Source: Sphingosinicella sp963974575 (GTDB lineage Bacteria; Pseudomonadota; Alphaproteobacteria; Sphingomonadales; Sphingomonadaceae). From it: DNA of 64,000 nt. The notes below the pieces were generated by a model. The model had not been told where the DNA came from and searched no databases. It saw nothing but the letters and a program-made list of their open reading frames with translations. Location: positions 62,001-126,000 of the forward strand of contig NZ_CAXBBQ010000010.1 in the NCBI RefSeq assembly GCF_963974575.1, in the 5' to 3' direction. Shown here piece by piece: positions 25,413 through 34,588 of the stretch (its first letter is position 1; the number at the start of each line of letters is the position of its first letter). Made by a program: the position numbers and the translations under genes.

Positions 25413-27982
25413 CGCAGCGATGCGCCCACGTTGAAGGTGCGGCCATAACGCTCGTTCTGGATCACCCAGTTGCGGACGCCGCCTTGATACTGCCGGGTCG
25501 GCTCGTCGGTCAGGTTCTGGCCTTCCGCAAAGACACGCACGTTGGGCGTGATGTCGAATGCGACCTTGGCATCGAGCCGGCGGAGGTCGTCGTTGTACTC
25601 ATCTGCGAACGCTTCGTCGGCGACAGAGAGCAGCGCGCGTCCGGTGTGGTGATACGCGACCGAGGCCTCGACAATACCCTTCTGATAGAAGAGCTGGGCG
25701 CCCCACAGCAGCTTGGACTGTTCCGGGAAGTCGGTGCTGCCACGGCCCGGATTGCGCAGGTTGCCATCGATCAATGCGACGTTGAGGTTCACGCCGAAGC
25801 CCGAGAGCAAGCCGGGCAGGAAAGTGAATTGCTGCTGATAGGCGGCTTCGAGGCCGATAATGTCACCCTTTTCCGCATTCTGCTGCTGAGAGAAGCTGAG
25901 TGTTGCAAAATCGCGGCCACCGAAGCTCGTGTCAAACAGCGTGTAGCTTTCGGTGAAGATCGGGTTCTTGATGAACTTCGCGAACGCGCCGACATAGACG
26001 AGGCCGCCTGGTGCGAAATACCATTCCGCCGTCGCGTCCAGCGAGTCGGCGATATAGGGCTTCAGGTTCGGGTTGCCGAGGCTGATGCCACCTTCGAACG
26101 TTCCGTCGCCGATGGGTTCGTAGGTGAGTTCGCCGCCGGGCGAGAGGTCCGCATATTGCGGGCGTCCGACGCTGCGCGAATAGGCAATACGAAACACGGT
26201 TTCGTCAGACGGCGTGATCCGTACAACGAGGCTCGGCAGAAAATCCGTGTAGGAACGGCTGCCGCTCGTTGACACCACATCCGTATCGTTTTCCAGGCGG
26301 AATCCGGTGATGGAAAGCTTGGTGCGTTCAATGCGCATACCGGCGGTCAAGGCGATATCCCCGAAATCGAGGTTCGCCATCGCATAGCCGGCATAGACGT
26401 CTTCATCGAGGCTGAAATCGTTCAGCGTCGCGTTCGCCAGCGATGTCGCCGTGTCGAGGACGAACTGTGCGCCGCCGAGCTTGCCGTCGGTGTATGCGCG
26501 GATCAGATCGGCATCGATTGCAGGGCTGAGGAGATAATTGTGTCCGCCGCCCGGCTTCACGATCACGTCCTCACCAGCGAGGCCATCCATCGTGAACCGG
26601 TTGGGCGCAGTTCCGCGCGTGTAGCTGTCGTTCTGGCCGTCGAAGCTTTTGTCGGTCAGCCGTACGTTGGCTCCGATCTTGAGGAAGCTGTTCATGCCGA
26701 GCGCGAGGCTGCGCTTCAGATCGGTGCGGAATTGCCAGGTGTCTTCCTCGCCGCTTTCGTCCTGTGCCGTATAGCTGCGGAAACCCATGCTGGAGGGTGC
26801 GAGGTAACCGTTCACGGGCACGGCCGTGTAGAGCTTATCGGTGAAGTCGAGCGCCACCCGCTTGCCATTCGCGTCGGCGGTGGGCGTACCCCGGAATTGC
26901 CACAGCTCGTTCGGCTCGATCACCTCATTGTGGATGCGTGCCGCGCCGTAATCGATCGTCCAGTCTTCTCCGAAGCGGGTGGTGCCGCCCGCCATGAACG
27001 CCAGGATCGACTTCTCCTTATATTCCAGGCGAAGGTCCGAACGCTGCTCGCTCATCGCGGCCATGCCGGTAAGGCCGTTCGCATCCCACGTAATGTTGGA
27101 GAAATCGAGCCGGAAGCGCTGGCGGTATTCGTCTTCGGTGAACTTCGAATAGATGCCGCGCAGGTAAAGCTCGGTGCTTTCACCCCGCCAGTCGAGCGAC
27201 CCGGAAAGGCCGATGCGTTCGCGCTTCAGGCTATAGTCTGTATACTTGATGTTGGTCGGCACGGCGCCGCGCGCGGGCGCACCGGAGACCGCCACGGCGT
27301 CGGGGTTCCAGTTGTCTGGATAAATGCCGTAGCTCGTAAATGTCCGGTCGGAATAGCTCGCCCCGACCAGAATGCCGAATTGTTCGTCGGAACCGAAGCG
27401 GCCGCCGATGGTGATATCGCCGCGGATCGGCTGATCGCTCTTGCGGAGTTCCTGATAACCGACCTGGGCATTTGCCGAGAGCGTGAAGGGTTTATCGAAA
27501 TCGAAGGCCGTCTGCGGCACGAGGTTGATCGTGGCGCCGATGCCCTGGCCGATCAGGTCGGCGGTCTTCACCTTCGAAACTTCGACCCGGTTCAGCAACT
27601 GGCCCGACATGATGTCGAGCGGGAGTGAACGCGTCGTGCCGTCGGGGTTGCCGATCTCGAAGCCGTTCAGCGTGTAGCCGTTGAGGCTCGAAGGAATGCC
27701 GCGCACCGCGACATAGCGGCCTTCGCCCTGGTCGTATTGCACGCCGACGCCGGGCAGGCGCTCGATCACCTCGGCGACGTTCTTGTCGGGAAGCTGGCCG
27801 ATTTCGTCGGCGGCGGCCACGTCCATGATGCCGAGCGCTTCGCGCTTCTCTTCGATCGAGCGCTGCTGCTGCGCGCGCTGGCCGGTGATGACAATTTCCT
27901 CTTCAACCATCTCTTGGGCGGACGCCGCGTGCGCGCCAAGAACGGCAAGAAGGCTGACGGATACGAGAAGCGACTTTTGCAT
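25406..27982 (-). CDS. TonB-dependent receptor, Xanthomonas/Caulobacter type
   Basis: An 858-residue outer-membrane receptor with a signal peptide (MQKSLLVSVSLLAVLGAHAASAQ). The N terminus follows the TonB-Xanth-Caul pattern: TonB box EEEIVITGQR, then ADEIGQLPDKNVAEVIERLPGV, RYVAVRGIPSSLNGYTLNG and RSLPLDIMSGQLLNRVEVSK. The barrel closes with NERYGRTFNVGASLRW, the usual C-terminal aromatic. Receptors of this type commonly import carbohydrates or similar nutrients in sphingomonads and caulobacters. It shares a transcript with the downstream propeller protein. A hairpin in the leader could mask the ribosome-binding site. Confidence 0.92.
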   Translation of the reverse strand: MQKSLLVSVSLLAVLGAHAASAQEMVEEEIVITGQRAQQQRSIEEKREALGIMDVAAADEIGQLPDKNVAEVIERLPGVGVQYDQGEGRYVAVRGIPSSLNGYTLNGFEIGNPDGTTRSLPLDIMSGQLLNRVEVSKVKTADLIGQGIGATINLVPQTAFDFDKPFTLSANAQVGYQELRKSDQPIRGDITIGGRFGSDEQFGILVGASYSDRTFTSYGIYPDNWNPDAVAVSGAPARGAVPTNIKYTDYSLKRERIGLSGSLDWRGESTELYLRGIYSKFTEDEYRQRFRLDFSNITWDANGLTGMAAMSEQRSDLRLEYKEKSILAFMAGGTTRFGEDWTIDYGAARIHNEVIEPNELWQFRGTPTADANGKRVALDFTDKLYTAVPVNGYLAPSSMGFRSYTAQDESGEEDTWQFRTDLKRSLALGMNSFLKIGANVRLTDKSFDGQNDSYTRGTAPNRFTMDGLAGEDVIVKPGGGHNYLLSPAIDADLIRAYTDGKLGGAQFVLDTATSLANATLNDFSLDEDVYAGYAMANLDFGDIALTAGMRIERTKLSITGFRLENDTDVVSTSGSRSYTDFLPSLVVRITPSDETVFRIAYSRSVGRPQYADLSPGGELTYEPIGDGTFEGGISLGNPNLKPYIADSLDATAEWYFAPGGLVYVGAFAKFIKNPIFTESYTLFDTSFGGRDFATLSFSQQQNAEKGDIIGLEAAYQQQFTFLPGLLSGFGVNLNVALIDGNLRNPGRGSTDFPEQSKLLWGAQLFYQKGIVEASVAYHHTGRALLSVADEAFADEYNDDLRRLDAKVAFDITPNVRVFAEGQNLTDEPTRQYQGGVRNWVIQNERYGRTFNVGASLRW

Positions 27983-27987
27983 TTTTT

Positions 27988-28009
27988 CCCCGATGGCTGA
28001 ATGTCGGGG
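27988..28009 (-). promoter_or_regulatory. Leader hairpin over the TonB receptor ribosome-binding region
   Basis: On the minus strand CCCCGA (28009-28004) can pair with TCGGGG (27993-27988), and the right arm runs directly into six A bases and the receptor ATG. The G-rich arm is the only plausible ribosome-binding sequence, so pairing would reduce initiation. The 98-base gap to the E2 gene holds no other gene. Confidence 0.4.
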
Positions 28010-28080
28010 AGCGGGTAGTTCGGCTCTGCGAAGGAACGGCGTCGCTGCGGTTACAAGATTATGACTTCATGCCGCTTTTC

Positions 28081-29286
28081 TTACGACTGTGGCCAGTTCT
28101 CCAGCACGTCCACGAAGCGGCTCAGCCACGTGTTCGTCTGGTGCCCGTCGACGACGCGGTGGTCGATGGTGAGCGACACATAGGCCATGGGCCGGATCTG
28201 GATCGTATCGACGCCGCCAACCTCGCGCACGACCACGCGCTTCTCGGTTTTGCCGATGCCGAGGATCGCCGATTGCGGCTGGCTGATGATGATGGGCGTG
28301 GCGAGCAGCGAGCCTGAAACGCCGTGGTTCGAAATCGTGAACGTGCCGCCCGAAACATCGCCGCCTGAAAGCTTCCCGTCGCGCGCGCGCGTCACGAGAT
28401 CGGTGAGGCGCTGCGCAATGCCGAGCAGCGACAGCGCCTGCGCGCCGTGCACCACCGGCACGATCAATCCCTTGTCGCCAAGCGCGGTGCCGACGCCGAT
28501 GTTGATGTCGTCGTAGATGTCCAGCCGGTCGTCGAACCAGCGGCTGTTGATCGCGGGCGCGGCGCGCATCGCCTCCACGCACGCGGCGATGAAATAGGTG
28601 GTGAACGTGAGGCTCGCGCCCGAGGCGGCGAAGGCATCCTTGTGCGCCTTGCGGTGCGCCATGATCGCGGAGAAGTCGCACTCGAACACGGCGGTCACAT
28701 GCGGCGCGGTGGTGACGGAGCCGAGCATGTTGCGCGCGATCGCGAGCCGCATCCGGTCGTGCGGCACGCTGGTCACGCCGCCGCTCTTGGCGGGGGGCTG
28801 CGGCGAAGACGCTTTCGGCGCTGCGGTCGCCGGTGCTTCGGCGCGCTCCGCCACGTGGCGTTCCACGTCATTCCGCGTGATGCGCCCGCCGCGTCCGGTG
28901 CCGGTGAGGTTGGCGGGATCGACGTCATGCTCCTGAACCGCGCGGCGGACCGAAGGCGACAGCCAGTTGGCGGGCGCCGGGCGTTCGTTTGTCGGCGCGG
29001 CTTTCGGCGTTTCGACGGGCGCGGCGGTCTCGGGCGCCGGCGGCGCAGCGGAATCCGCCGGGCGCAGACGCCCAAGCAGCGCGCCCGGTGTCGCCTCGGC
29101 ATCGGTATCGAGCAGGATTTCGCCGAGAATGCCGTCGGCGGGCGCAGGCACCTCCTGCGTCACCTTGTCGGTCTCCAACTCCACGAGCGGGTCGTTCTCC
29201 TTCACCGCCTCGCCGACCTTGACGAGCCAGCTCCGCACGATGGCCTTGGTCCCCTCCTGTTCGTAGGGAACGAGAATATCGATCAT
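28081..29286 (-). CDS. 2-oxoacid dehydrogenase E2, dihydrolipoamide acyltransferase
   Basis: A 401-residue E2 subunit. The lipoyl domain occupies residues 1-75 with the lipoylated Lys41 in ELETDKVTQ. An Ala/Pro linker leads to the peripheral E1/E3-binding domain (SPSVRRAVQEHDVDPANLTGTGRGGRITRNDV, about 125-160). The C-terminal catalytic domain carries the DHRVVDG motif with the active His and Asp. ATG 29286 follows AAGGACAGG; a TTG at 29301 is less likely. It transfers acyl groups to CoA in a branched-chain or other 2-oxoacid complex. It sits 11 bases after the E1 gene; no E3 gene is in this window, so a shared lipoamide dehydrogenase must serve it. Confidence 0.9.
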   Translation of the reverse strand: MIDILVPYEQEGTKAIVRSWLVKVGEAVKENDPLVELETDKVTQEVPAPADGILGEILLDTDAEATPGALLGRLRPADSAAPPAPETAAPVETPKAAPTNERPAPANWLSPSVRRAVQEHDVDPANLTGTGRGGRITRNDVERHVAERAEAPATAAPKASSPQPPAKSGGVTSVPHDRMRLAIARNMLGSVTTAPHVTAVFECDFSAIMAHRKAHKDAFAASGASLTFTTYFIAACVEAMRAAPAINSRWFDDRLDIYDDINIGVGTALGDKGLIVPVVHGAQALSLLGIAQRLTDLVTRARDGKLSGGDVSGGTFTISNHGVSGSLLATPIIISQPQSAILGIGKTEKRVVVREVGGVDTIQIRPMAYVSLTIDHRVVDGHQTNTWLSRFVDVLENWPQS

Positions 29287-29297
29287 GGACCTGTCCT

Positions 29298-31379
29298 TCA
29301 AAAACCGATGAGGTCGTCGATCTTCGCGCGAATGCGCTCGACCGAGGGCACTGCCCAGTTCAGCAGCACCGGATTATGCGGGCTCGGGATATCGGGCATC
29401 GTCAGCCGCGCGACCGGCGCGTCAAGATACGTGAACGCCTCGTCCGCCACCACCGCGGCGATCTCCGCGCCGAAGCCTGCCGTCTGCAGGTCTTCATGCA
29501 CGATCAGGCAGCGCCCCGTGCGGCGAACGGACTCCAGCACCGCCGCCTTGTCCCACGGCATCAGCGTGCGCAGGTCGATCACGTTGGCGGAGCGGCCCTC
29601 GGCCGCCTCTTCGCAGCGCTGTACCATCGCGCCCCATGTGATGATCGTGATGTCGTTGCCTTCACGCGTGTGTTTCGCCTTGCCGAACTCCAGCACGAAA
29701 TCGTCGCCGGGGTAGGGGCGGCGCGCCCACGCGTGGTCCAGCATCGCGCGGTGCTCGAAGAAAATCACCGGGTCGTTGCCGCGCAGCGCGCCGCGCAGCA
29801 GGCCGACGGCATCCTCGGCGTTCGAAGGCACCGCGACCTTCCAGCCGGGATTGTGGATGAACGCGACTTCATTCGTCTGACTATGCCACGGGTCGCCGCA
29901 CTTGAAGAAGCCGCCGGGAATGCGCAGCACCATCGGCGCGGCGAAGCGGTTGTTGGTGCGCCAGCGCATCGTGCCGCAGTCGTTGATCTGTTCGGTCGCG
30001 GGCTCGGCATATTTGCGGAACTGGATTTCCGGCACGGGCATCAGCCCGGCGAGTGCCATGCCCACGGCGCGGCCGATAATGCCCTCTTCCGAAAGGCTGG
30101 TGTCGAACACGCGGGCCTCGCCGAAGCGCTCCTGCAGCCCCAGCGTCACGGCGTGGACGCCGCCCTTGGGGCCGATGTCCTCGCCGAACAACACGACGCG
30201 CTCGTTGATTTCCAGCTCATGCTCCAGCGTGCGGCGGATCGCCGTCACCATGTTGATGCGCTGGCCTTCGGGCTTCGGCTGGTCGGTGGAGGCGGGCGCT
30301 GTGTAGCCGTGCGTCCACTGGCCGCCGACAGTCTGGAGATCGCCTTCGAAGAACACGTTCCGCATCACCGTTTCCGGGTCCGCCACGGGCCGCGCCTCGG
30401 CGCGCTCGCGCGCGGCCTCCGCATCGGCCTGCGCTTCGTCCTCGATCGCTGCCCATTCGCTTTCGGAAAAGAGCGCGGGGACGAGATACGATTTCAGCTT
30501 CGGCAGCGGATCGCGTGCCCATTCAGAGGCGACGAAGCCCTCGTCCTTGTAGGTCTGCGTGTCCTGAAAGCTGTGCCCTTGCAGGCGGGGAACGGTGAGG
30601 CGGAGGAGGGCAGGCCCGCGTTCCTCGCGCACATAGCTCACCGCCTCTTCGATCAGCCGCGCCGCCTCGGCGGGTTCGGTGCCGTCGCCATTGATGATCC
30701 GCAGGTCCTGCCATGCAGCGAGGTTCGCGGCGATGTTGCCGCCCGGCGTCTGGAAGGTGGAGGGGACCGAAATGCCGTAGCCGTTGTCCTCTATATAGAA
30801 GAGCATCGGCAGTTTCTGCGTCGTGGCGACCGTCAGCGCCGCCCAGAAGCCGTTCGAAGCGACCGACCCGTCGCCGCCGAGCACGACCGCGAGTGCGCCG
30901 TCATAGGCGGGGTCCTTGATCACGTCGCGGTAGTAATCGATCGCCTGCGCCCAGCCGGCGGTCGGCGTGTATTGTGCGCCGACACCGCCACACATCGGCA
31001 GCGCCGAGGCGCCGCTCGGGTTCGGGAAGTTGAACACCACGCCGATGTCGCGCCCGTCCGAATAACCGCCCGCGCGGCCCATGGACGAGCCGAGCGCGTC
31101 GGCCACATCGACGCCGAGTGCCAGCAGCAGCGGCCGCGATCGGTAATAGCCGCAGGTCGCGTCGCTCGGGTTGTCGAGGCGGCTGCCGAGCAGGATCTGC
31201 GCCATGTCGTGCCCGCGCGCGGAGAATTGGTAGAGCACCTTCTTTTCAGGGACGAGCCGCTGCTCCTCCATCGCGTCGAGCGCGCGCGAGAGGCTGAGCA
31301 GATAGGCGACGCGGCGCCAGTCGACATTCTCGTCCGGGGCGTTGCGGAGGGGCGTCTTGAGCGCGGTTGCCTGGGCCAT
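29298..31379 (-). CDS. Fused alpha-beta 2-oxoacid dehydrogenase E1 (branched-chain type)
   Basis: A 693-residue thiamine-diphosphate enzyme with alpha and beta subunits in one chain. The alpha half has the ThDP motif GDGSVASNGFW to EDNGYGISVP and the phosphorylation-loop-like QDTQTYKDEG; the beta half starts around residue 350 with INMVTAIRRTLEHELEINERVVLFGEDIG and ends with transketolase C-terminal sequence (LRTLMPWDKAAVLESVRRTGRCLIVHED). It decarboxylates a 2-oxoacid and acylates the lipoyl arm of the adjacent E2. With an aminotransferase 14 bases upstream and a divergent Lrp gene, the likely substrates are 2-oxoacids from branched-chain or aromatic amino acids. GGGAG precedes its ATG. Confidence 0.9.
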   Translation of the reverse strand: MAQATALKTPLRNAPDENVDWRRVAYLLSLSRALDAMEEQRLVPEKKVLYQFSARGHDMAQILLGSRLDNPSDATCGYYRSRPLLLALGVDVADALGSSMGRAGGYSDGRDIGVVFNFPNPSGASALPMCGGVGAQYTPTAGWAQAIDYYRDVIKDPAYDGALAVVLGGDGSVASNGFWAALTVATTQKLPMLFYIEDNGYGISVPSTFQTPGGNIAANLAAWQDLRIINGDGTEPAEAARLIEEAVSYVREERGPALLRLTVPRLQGHSFQDTQTYKDEGFVASEWARDPLPKLKSYLVPALFSESEWAAIEDEAQADAEAARERAEARPVADPETVMRNVFFEGDLQTVGGQWTHGYTAPASTDQPKPEGQRINMVTAIRRTLEHELEINERVVLFGEDIGPKGGVHAVTLGLQERFGEARVFDTSLSEEGIIGRAVGMALAGLMPVPEIQFRKYAEPATEQINDCGTMRWRTNNRFAAPMVLRIPGGFFKCGDPWHSQTNEVAFIHNPGWKVAVPSNAEDAVGLLRGALRGNDPVIFFEHRAMLDHAWARRPYPGDDFVLEFGKAKHTREGNDITIITWGAMVQRCEEAAEGRSANVIDLRTLMPWDKAAVLESVRRTGRCLIVHEDLQTAGFGAEIAAVVADEAFTYLDAPVARLTMPDIPSPHNPVLLNWAVPSVERIRAKIDDLIGF

Positions 31380-31393
31380 GATGCTCTCCCTCT

Positions 31394-32578
31394 TCAGCGC
31401 ACGGCCGCGACGGCGGCGGCGAACGCGGGGATCGCGTCCGGCGTCAGTCCGGCGACGTTGATCCGGCCGGAACCGGCCATGTAAACAGCGTGAACTTCAC
31501 GCAGCGTGCGGATTTGCTCGGGGCTAAGCGGCAGCATCGAGAACATGCCCGTCTGCTTGGTCAAACCGATTGCCGGGTCGCACGCGGCAACACCTTCGCG
31601 GACGGAAAGGATGCGCAGCCGCATCGCGTCCAGCTCCGCGCGCCAGCTTGCCGTGAGTTCAGGGCTGTCGAGAATGGTGCGGACGATCGCGGCGCCGTGA
31701 TCGGGCGGCATCGACCAGTTGGCGCGGGCGAGCGCGAGCAGGTTGGACTGGATGACCGCCGCCCTGTCGGACACCACGAACAGTGCGCCGACGCGCTCGC
31801 GGTAGAGGCCGAAATTCTTGTCGCAGCTATAGGCGACGAGAACTTCCGGGTTATGCGCCACGACCGCGCGCAGACCGGCCGCATCGGGGTCGAGGCCGTT
31901 TCCAAGGCCCTGATAGGCGAGGTCGACGAAGGGCAGCAGGCCGCGTTCCGCGATCAGCGGCGCGATCGTGTTCCACTGGTCCACCGTGTAGTCGGCGCCC
32001 GTCGGGTTGTGGCAGCAGCCGTGCAGCAGGATCACGTCGCCCGGCGTGGCGGCGTTGATGGCGGCCAGCGTCTCTTCGAAGCACAGTGTCTGCGTCGCCA
32101 CGTCGAAGTGCTTGAACGGCACGATTTGCAGCCCGGCGGCTTCCATCAGCGGCACATGGTTGGGCCAGGTCGGCGTGCCGACGAGAACGCGCGTCCCCGC
32201 GCGGCCGCGCGCCAACAGCTCGGCGCCGAGCCGAAGCGCGCCCGTGCCGCCCGGCGTCTGCACGCCGCAGAGCCGCGCGCGGTCGATCTCACCGAAAATA
32301 ATGGGCGTCAGAAGCTCGGCGAAGCGCGCGTCGCCCTCGGGCCCCAGGTACGATTTCGTCTGCTGGTCCTTCAGCAGGACGCCCTCGGCGGCTTTCACCG
32401 CGGCCATCACCGGCGTCTTGCCGCCCGCGTCGCGATAGACGCCGACGCCCATGTCGATCTTGGTCGTCCGGGGGTCGTCGCGGAACAGACCTATCAGCGC
32501 AAGCAGCGGGTCGGAGGGCTGGGCGGTGAGCCCGTCCAGAACCGATCCGGTTTCGATTTGTGCTGCCAGTGCGCTCAT
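31394..32578 (-). CDS. Class I aminotransferase (aromatic amino acid/aspartate type)
   Basis: A 394-residue PLP enzyme of the aspartate/tyrosine aminotransferase (TyrB/AspC) type. It shows IDMGVGVYRDAGGKTPV, the TPGGTGALRLGAELL segment, HGCCHNPTGADYT, FVDLAYQGLGNGL and the Schiff-base Lys254 in SCDKNFGLYRER. It transfers amino groups between aromatic amino acids or aspartate and 2-oxoglutarate in the cytoplasm. Being first in a unit with E1 and E2 and divergent from an Lrp regulator, it probably makes the 2-oxoacid that the dehydrogenase then oxidises. Confidence 0.9.
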   Translation of the reverse strand: MSALAAQIETGSVLDGLTAQPSDPLLALIGLFRDDPRTTKIDMGVGVYRDAGGKTPVMAAVKAAEGVLLKDQQTKSYLGPEGDARFAELLTPIIFGEIDRARLCGVQTPGGTGALRLGAELLARGRAGTRVLVGTPTWPNHVPLMEAAGLQIVPFKHFDVATQTLCFEETLAAINAATPGDVILLHGCCHNPTGADYTVDQWNTIAPLIAERGLLPFVDLAYQGLGNGLDPDAAGLRAVVAHNPEVLVAYSCDKNFGLYRERVGALFVVSDRAAVIQSNLLALARANWSMPPDHGAAIVRTILDSPELTASWRAELDAMRLRILSVREGVAACDPAIGLTKQTGMFSMLPLSPEQIRTLREVHAVYMAGSGRINVAGLTPDAIPAFAAAVAAVR

Positions 32579-32713
32579 TCAGCCATCTCCCAATACGACG
32601 TTTGAACAGGATAGTCGGGAAACGGCGAAAATTTCTTTCAATCTTCAGATGTTTTGCGGTATTCGTGAGATGGTTTTACGGATTTACGGGTGATTGTGAA
32701 ATGAGCGCGTCAT

Positions 32714-33166
32714 ATGGATGAAATCGACCGCCAGATCGTTCGAATCATGCAGGAAGACGGCGGCATCAGCAGCGCCGCGCTCGGCGAGCGCGTGGGCGCG
32801 TCGGCGGCGTCATGCTGGCGCCGTATCCGCAATCTCGAAAGCGATGGCGTGCTCGGCCCGGTGGTGCGGCTCGTAAACCGCGACGCGGTCGGAAAAGGCC
32901 TCGATGTCGTCTGTCAGGTCCGCATCAAGTCGCACGAACGCGGCGCCCGCGAGGATTTCGAGGCGTGGGTGCTGGCGCGCGAGGAGATCATGGAGTGTCT
33001 CTCCATGTCCGGCGAGTGGGACTATCAGCTCCGCGTCGTCGTCGCGGACGTCGGCGCCTACGAAGCCTTCCTGATGCGCAAGCTCCTGAACCACGCGGCG
33101 GTGGCGTCCACGGCCTCGCACTTCGCGCTCAAGCGCATCAAGTATACGACTGCCGTGCCGGTGTAA
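32714..33166 (+). CDS. Lrp/AsnC-family transcriptional regulator
   Basis: A 150-residue feast-or-famine regulator. The N-terminal HTH (DEIDRQIVRIMQEDGGISSAALGERVGASAASCWRRIRNLE, residues 2-42) is followed by a RAM/AsnC effector domain (VCQVRIKSHERGAREDFEAWV, CLSMSGEWDYQLRVVVADVGAYEAFL). It is divergent from the aminotransferase-E1-E2 operon across 135 bases that are A+T-rich near 32627-32660 and include the near-palindrome GAAAATTTC at 32627-32635. It therefore probably senses an amino acid and controls that operon. The ribosome-binding site is weak. Confidence 0.9.
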   Translation: MDEIDRQIVRIMQEDGGISSAALGERVGASAASCWRRIRNLESDGVLGPVVRLVNRDAVGKGLDVVCQVRIKSHERGAREDFEAWVLAREEIMECLSMSGEWDYQLRVVVADVGAYEAFLMRKLLNHAAVASTASHFALKRIKYTTAVPV

Positions 33167-33190
33167 CCGCCACCCGCCCGATGATTTCGT

Positions 33191-33304
33191 CTACTTAGCC
33201 GCGTCCGAAACGGCCTCGCCGGCGGACTCCAGATCCTTGCCCACACCGCCGATCGTATTGCACGCCGCAAGCAGCAGCACCGCGGCGACCATCACGTAAC
33301 GCAT
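33191..33304 (-). CDS. Entericidin-like small lipoprotein
   Basis: A 37-residue protein: MRYVMVAAVLLLAAC as signal and lipobox, then NTIGGVGKDLESAGEAVSDAAK. The CNTxxGxGKDxxxxGxAxxxAA pattern is the entericidin A/B signature. The mature peptide of about 23 residues would be a lipid-anchored amphipathic helix in the outer membrane. TGGAGG lies 5 bases before ATG 33304. Enterobacterial entericidins form an antidote/toxin tandem; here only one copy is visible. It is convergent with the Lrp gene, 24 bases away, and it is too short for standard ORF cut-offs. Confidence 0.85.
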   Translation of the reverse strand: MRYVMVAAVLLLAACNTIGGVGKDLESAGEAVSDAAK

Positions 33305-33445
33305 CTTGCCTCCACAAAACCCGCCTGCCGGAACCCCCATGATCCCGGCGATACAAAGCAGCTAGCTCTGCATTTCATCTTAGGCAACTGGCGGGTTTCA
33401 CGTGAACGCACAATTTACGGCAAGGGTATTGCGCCCGTCGGTGGC

Positions 33446-34588
33446 TCAGCCGTCGATATCGAGCCCCAGCGCCAGCCGTCCGCTGAAGTCGCGCTGCGCC
33501 GGGCCTTGCAGGGGGTGGAAGCGCGCGGCCTGCACGTCGCGGAAGGCGCGTTCGATCCCGGCCTTCTTGTAGAACGCGGCACCGCCCGCGACCTCCAGCG
33601 CCAGTTCGGCGGTGCGGATCGCTGCCTGTCCGGTGACTGTACGTCCAGTCATCACGGCATTTGTCGTCTCCGGTCCAGGCATCGCAGTTTCGGCTGTGGC
33701 GATCATCGCGGCGTGGGCGGTCTCTGCTGTCCAGAACGCCGTTTGCATCTCGCCCGCCAGGCTGATGAGCCCGGCATTCTGGGGTTTCGAGCGCGCCATC
33801 GCGAGCGCTGCATCTCGCGCGCCCTCGGCAACGCCGACATATGCCGCGTAGATGAGCGGGAAGGCGACCATGCTGATCGTGTGGAACAGCGGATGCCACG
33901 TGCCCTGCGGCCGCCGGCCCGCGATGGCGGCGTCGGGCACGAACACGCTCTTCATCTCCACATCGTTCGATCCCGTGCCGCGCATCCCCATCACGTGCCA
34001 CGTGTCGAGGATGCTGACGCCCTCCGCTTTAAAGGGCACGCCAAAGTGCAGCACGGTCGCGCCCGCCTCGGGATCGTCGTAAACCGCGCTCGTCATCAGC
34101 AGGTCGCCCGCAGGGCAACCGCTTGAGAAGATCTTGCGGGCATCAATGCGGAAGCCGCCGTCCACCTTCGTGGCCGTGCCCGCGCTTTTCAGCCAATCCG
34201 ACCCACCGCTCGACACGAGCACGAGGTTTTCCGCGGCAACCCGGCGCAGCAGGCCGTCCGTGGGCGCCTTCTGGTGCTTCCAGCGCCAGGCCGCGGTCGC
34301 GACCAGATGCGCGTGCATCGAAAAGGCGAGAGCGGTCGATCCGCAGCGCGTACCGATTTGCCGGATGATGTTGCAAAGCGTGCGATAATCGATGCCGCCG
34401 CCGCCAAGTTCTGTGGGAACGGCCGCCGCGATCATCCCGGTCTCACGGAGCTTGGCATAATTTTCGGCGATGAAACTCTCGTCGCTATCGTGCTTAGCAG
34501 CGCGCTGGCCGACGAACGCGGCGATTTCCGCGCCCGTGGCCATCCAGTCGCAAAGTGTTTCCGTTTTCAGAGCTGGTGTTGCAGACAT
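33446..34588 (-). CDS. Acyl-CoA dehydrogenase-superfamily flavoprotein
   Basis: A 380-residue protein of the acyl-CoA dehydrogenase fold: N-terminal helical domain (ENYAKLRETGMIAAAVPTELGGGGIDYRTLCNIIRQIG), beta domain (KVDGGFRIDARKIFSSGCPAGD, WHVMGMRGTGSNDVEM) and C-terminal helical domain (EVAGGAAFYKKAGIERAFRDVQAARFHPLQG). The usual catalytic glutamate is not obvious, and the sequence resembles the SfnB/DszC-like monooxygenase side branch of the family as much as true dehydrogenases. GGAG precedes ATG 34588. It is divergent from an HxlR regulator that probably controls it. The substrate is unknown. Confidence 0.82.
   Translation of the reverse strand: MSATPALKTETLCDWMATGAEIAAFVGQRAAKHDSDESFIAENYAKLRETGMIAAAVPTELGGGGIDYRTLCNIIRQIGTRCGSTALAFSMHAHLVATAAWRWKHQKAPTDGLLRRVAAENLVLVSSGGSDWLKSAGTATKVDGGFRIDARKIFSSGCPAGDLLMTSAVYDDPEAGATVLHFGVPFKAEGVSILDTWHVMGMRGTGSNDVEMKSVFVPDAAIAGRRPQGTWHPLFHTISMVAFPLIYAAYVGVAEGARDAALAMARSKPQNAGLISLAGEMQTAFWTAETAHAAMIATAETAMPGPETTNAVMTGRTVTGQAAIRTAELALEVAGGAAFYKKAGIERAFRDVQAARFHPLQGPAQRDFSGRLALGLDIDG

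Noticed and set aside
29376..31484. 702-residue open frame on the plus strand opposite the E1 gene
   Set aside because: A long antisense frame caused by high G+C; His/Arg-rich composition and no recognisable motif.
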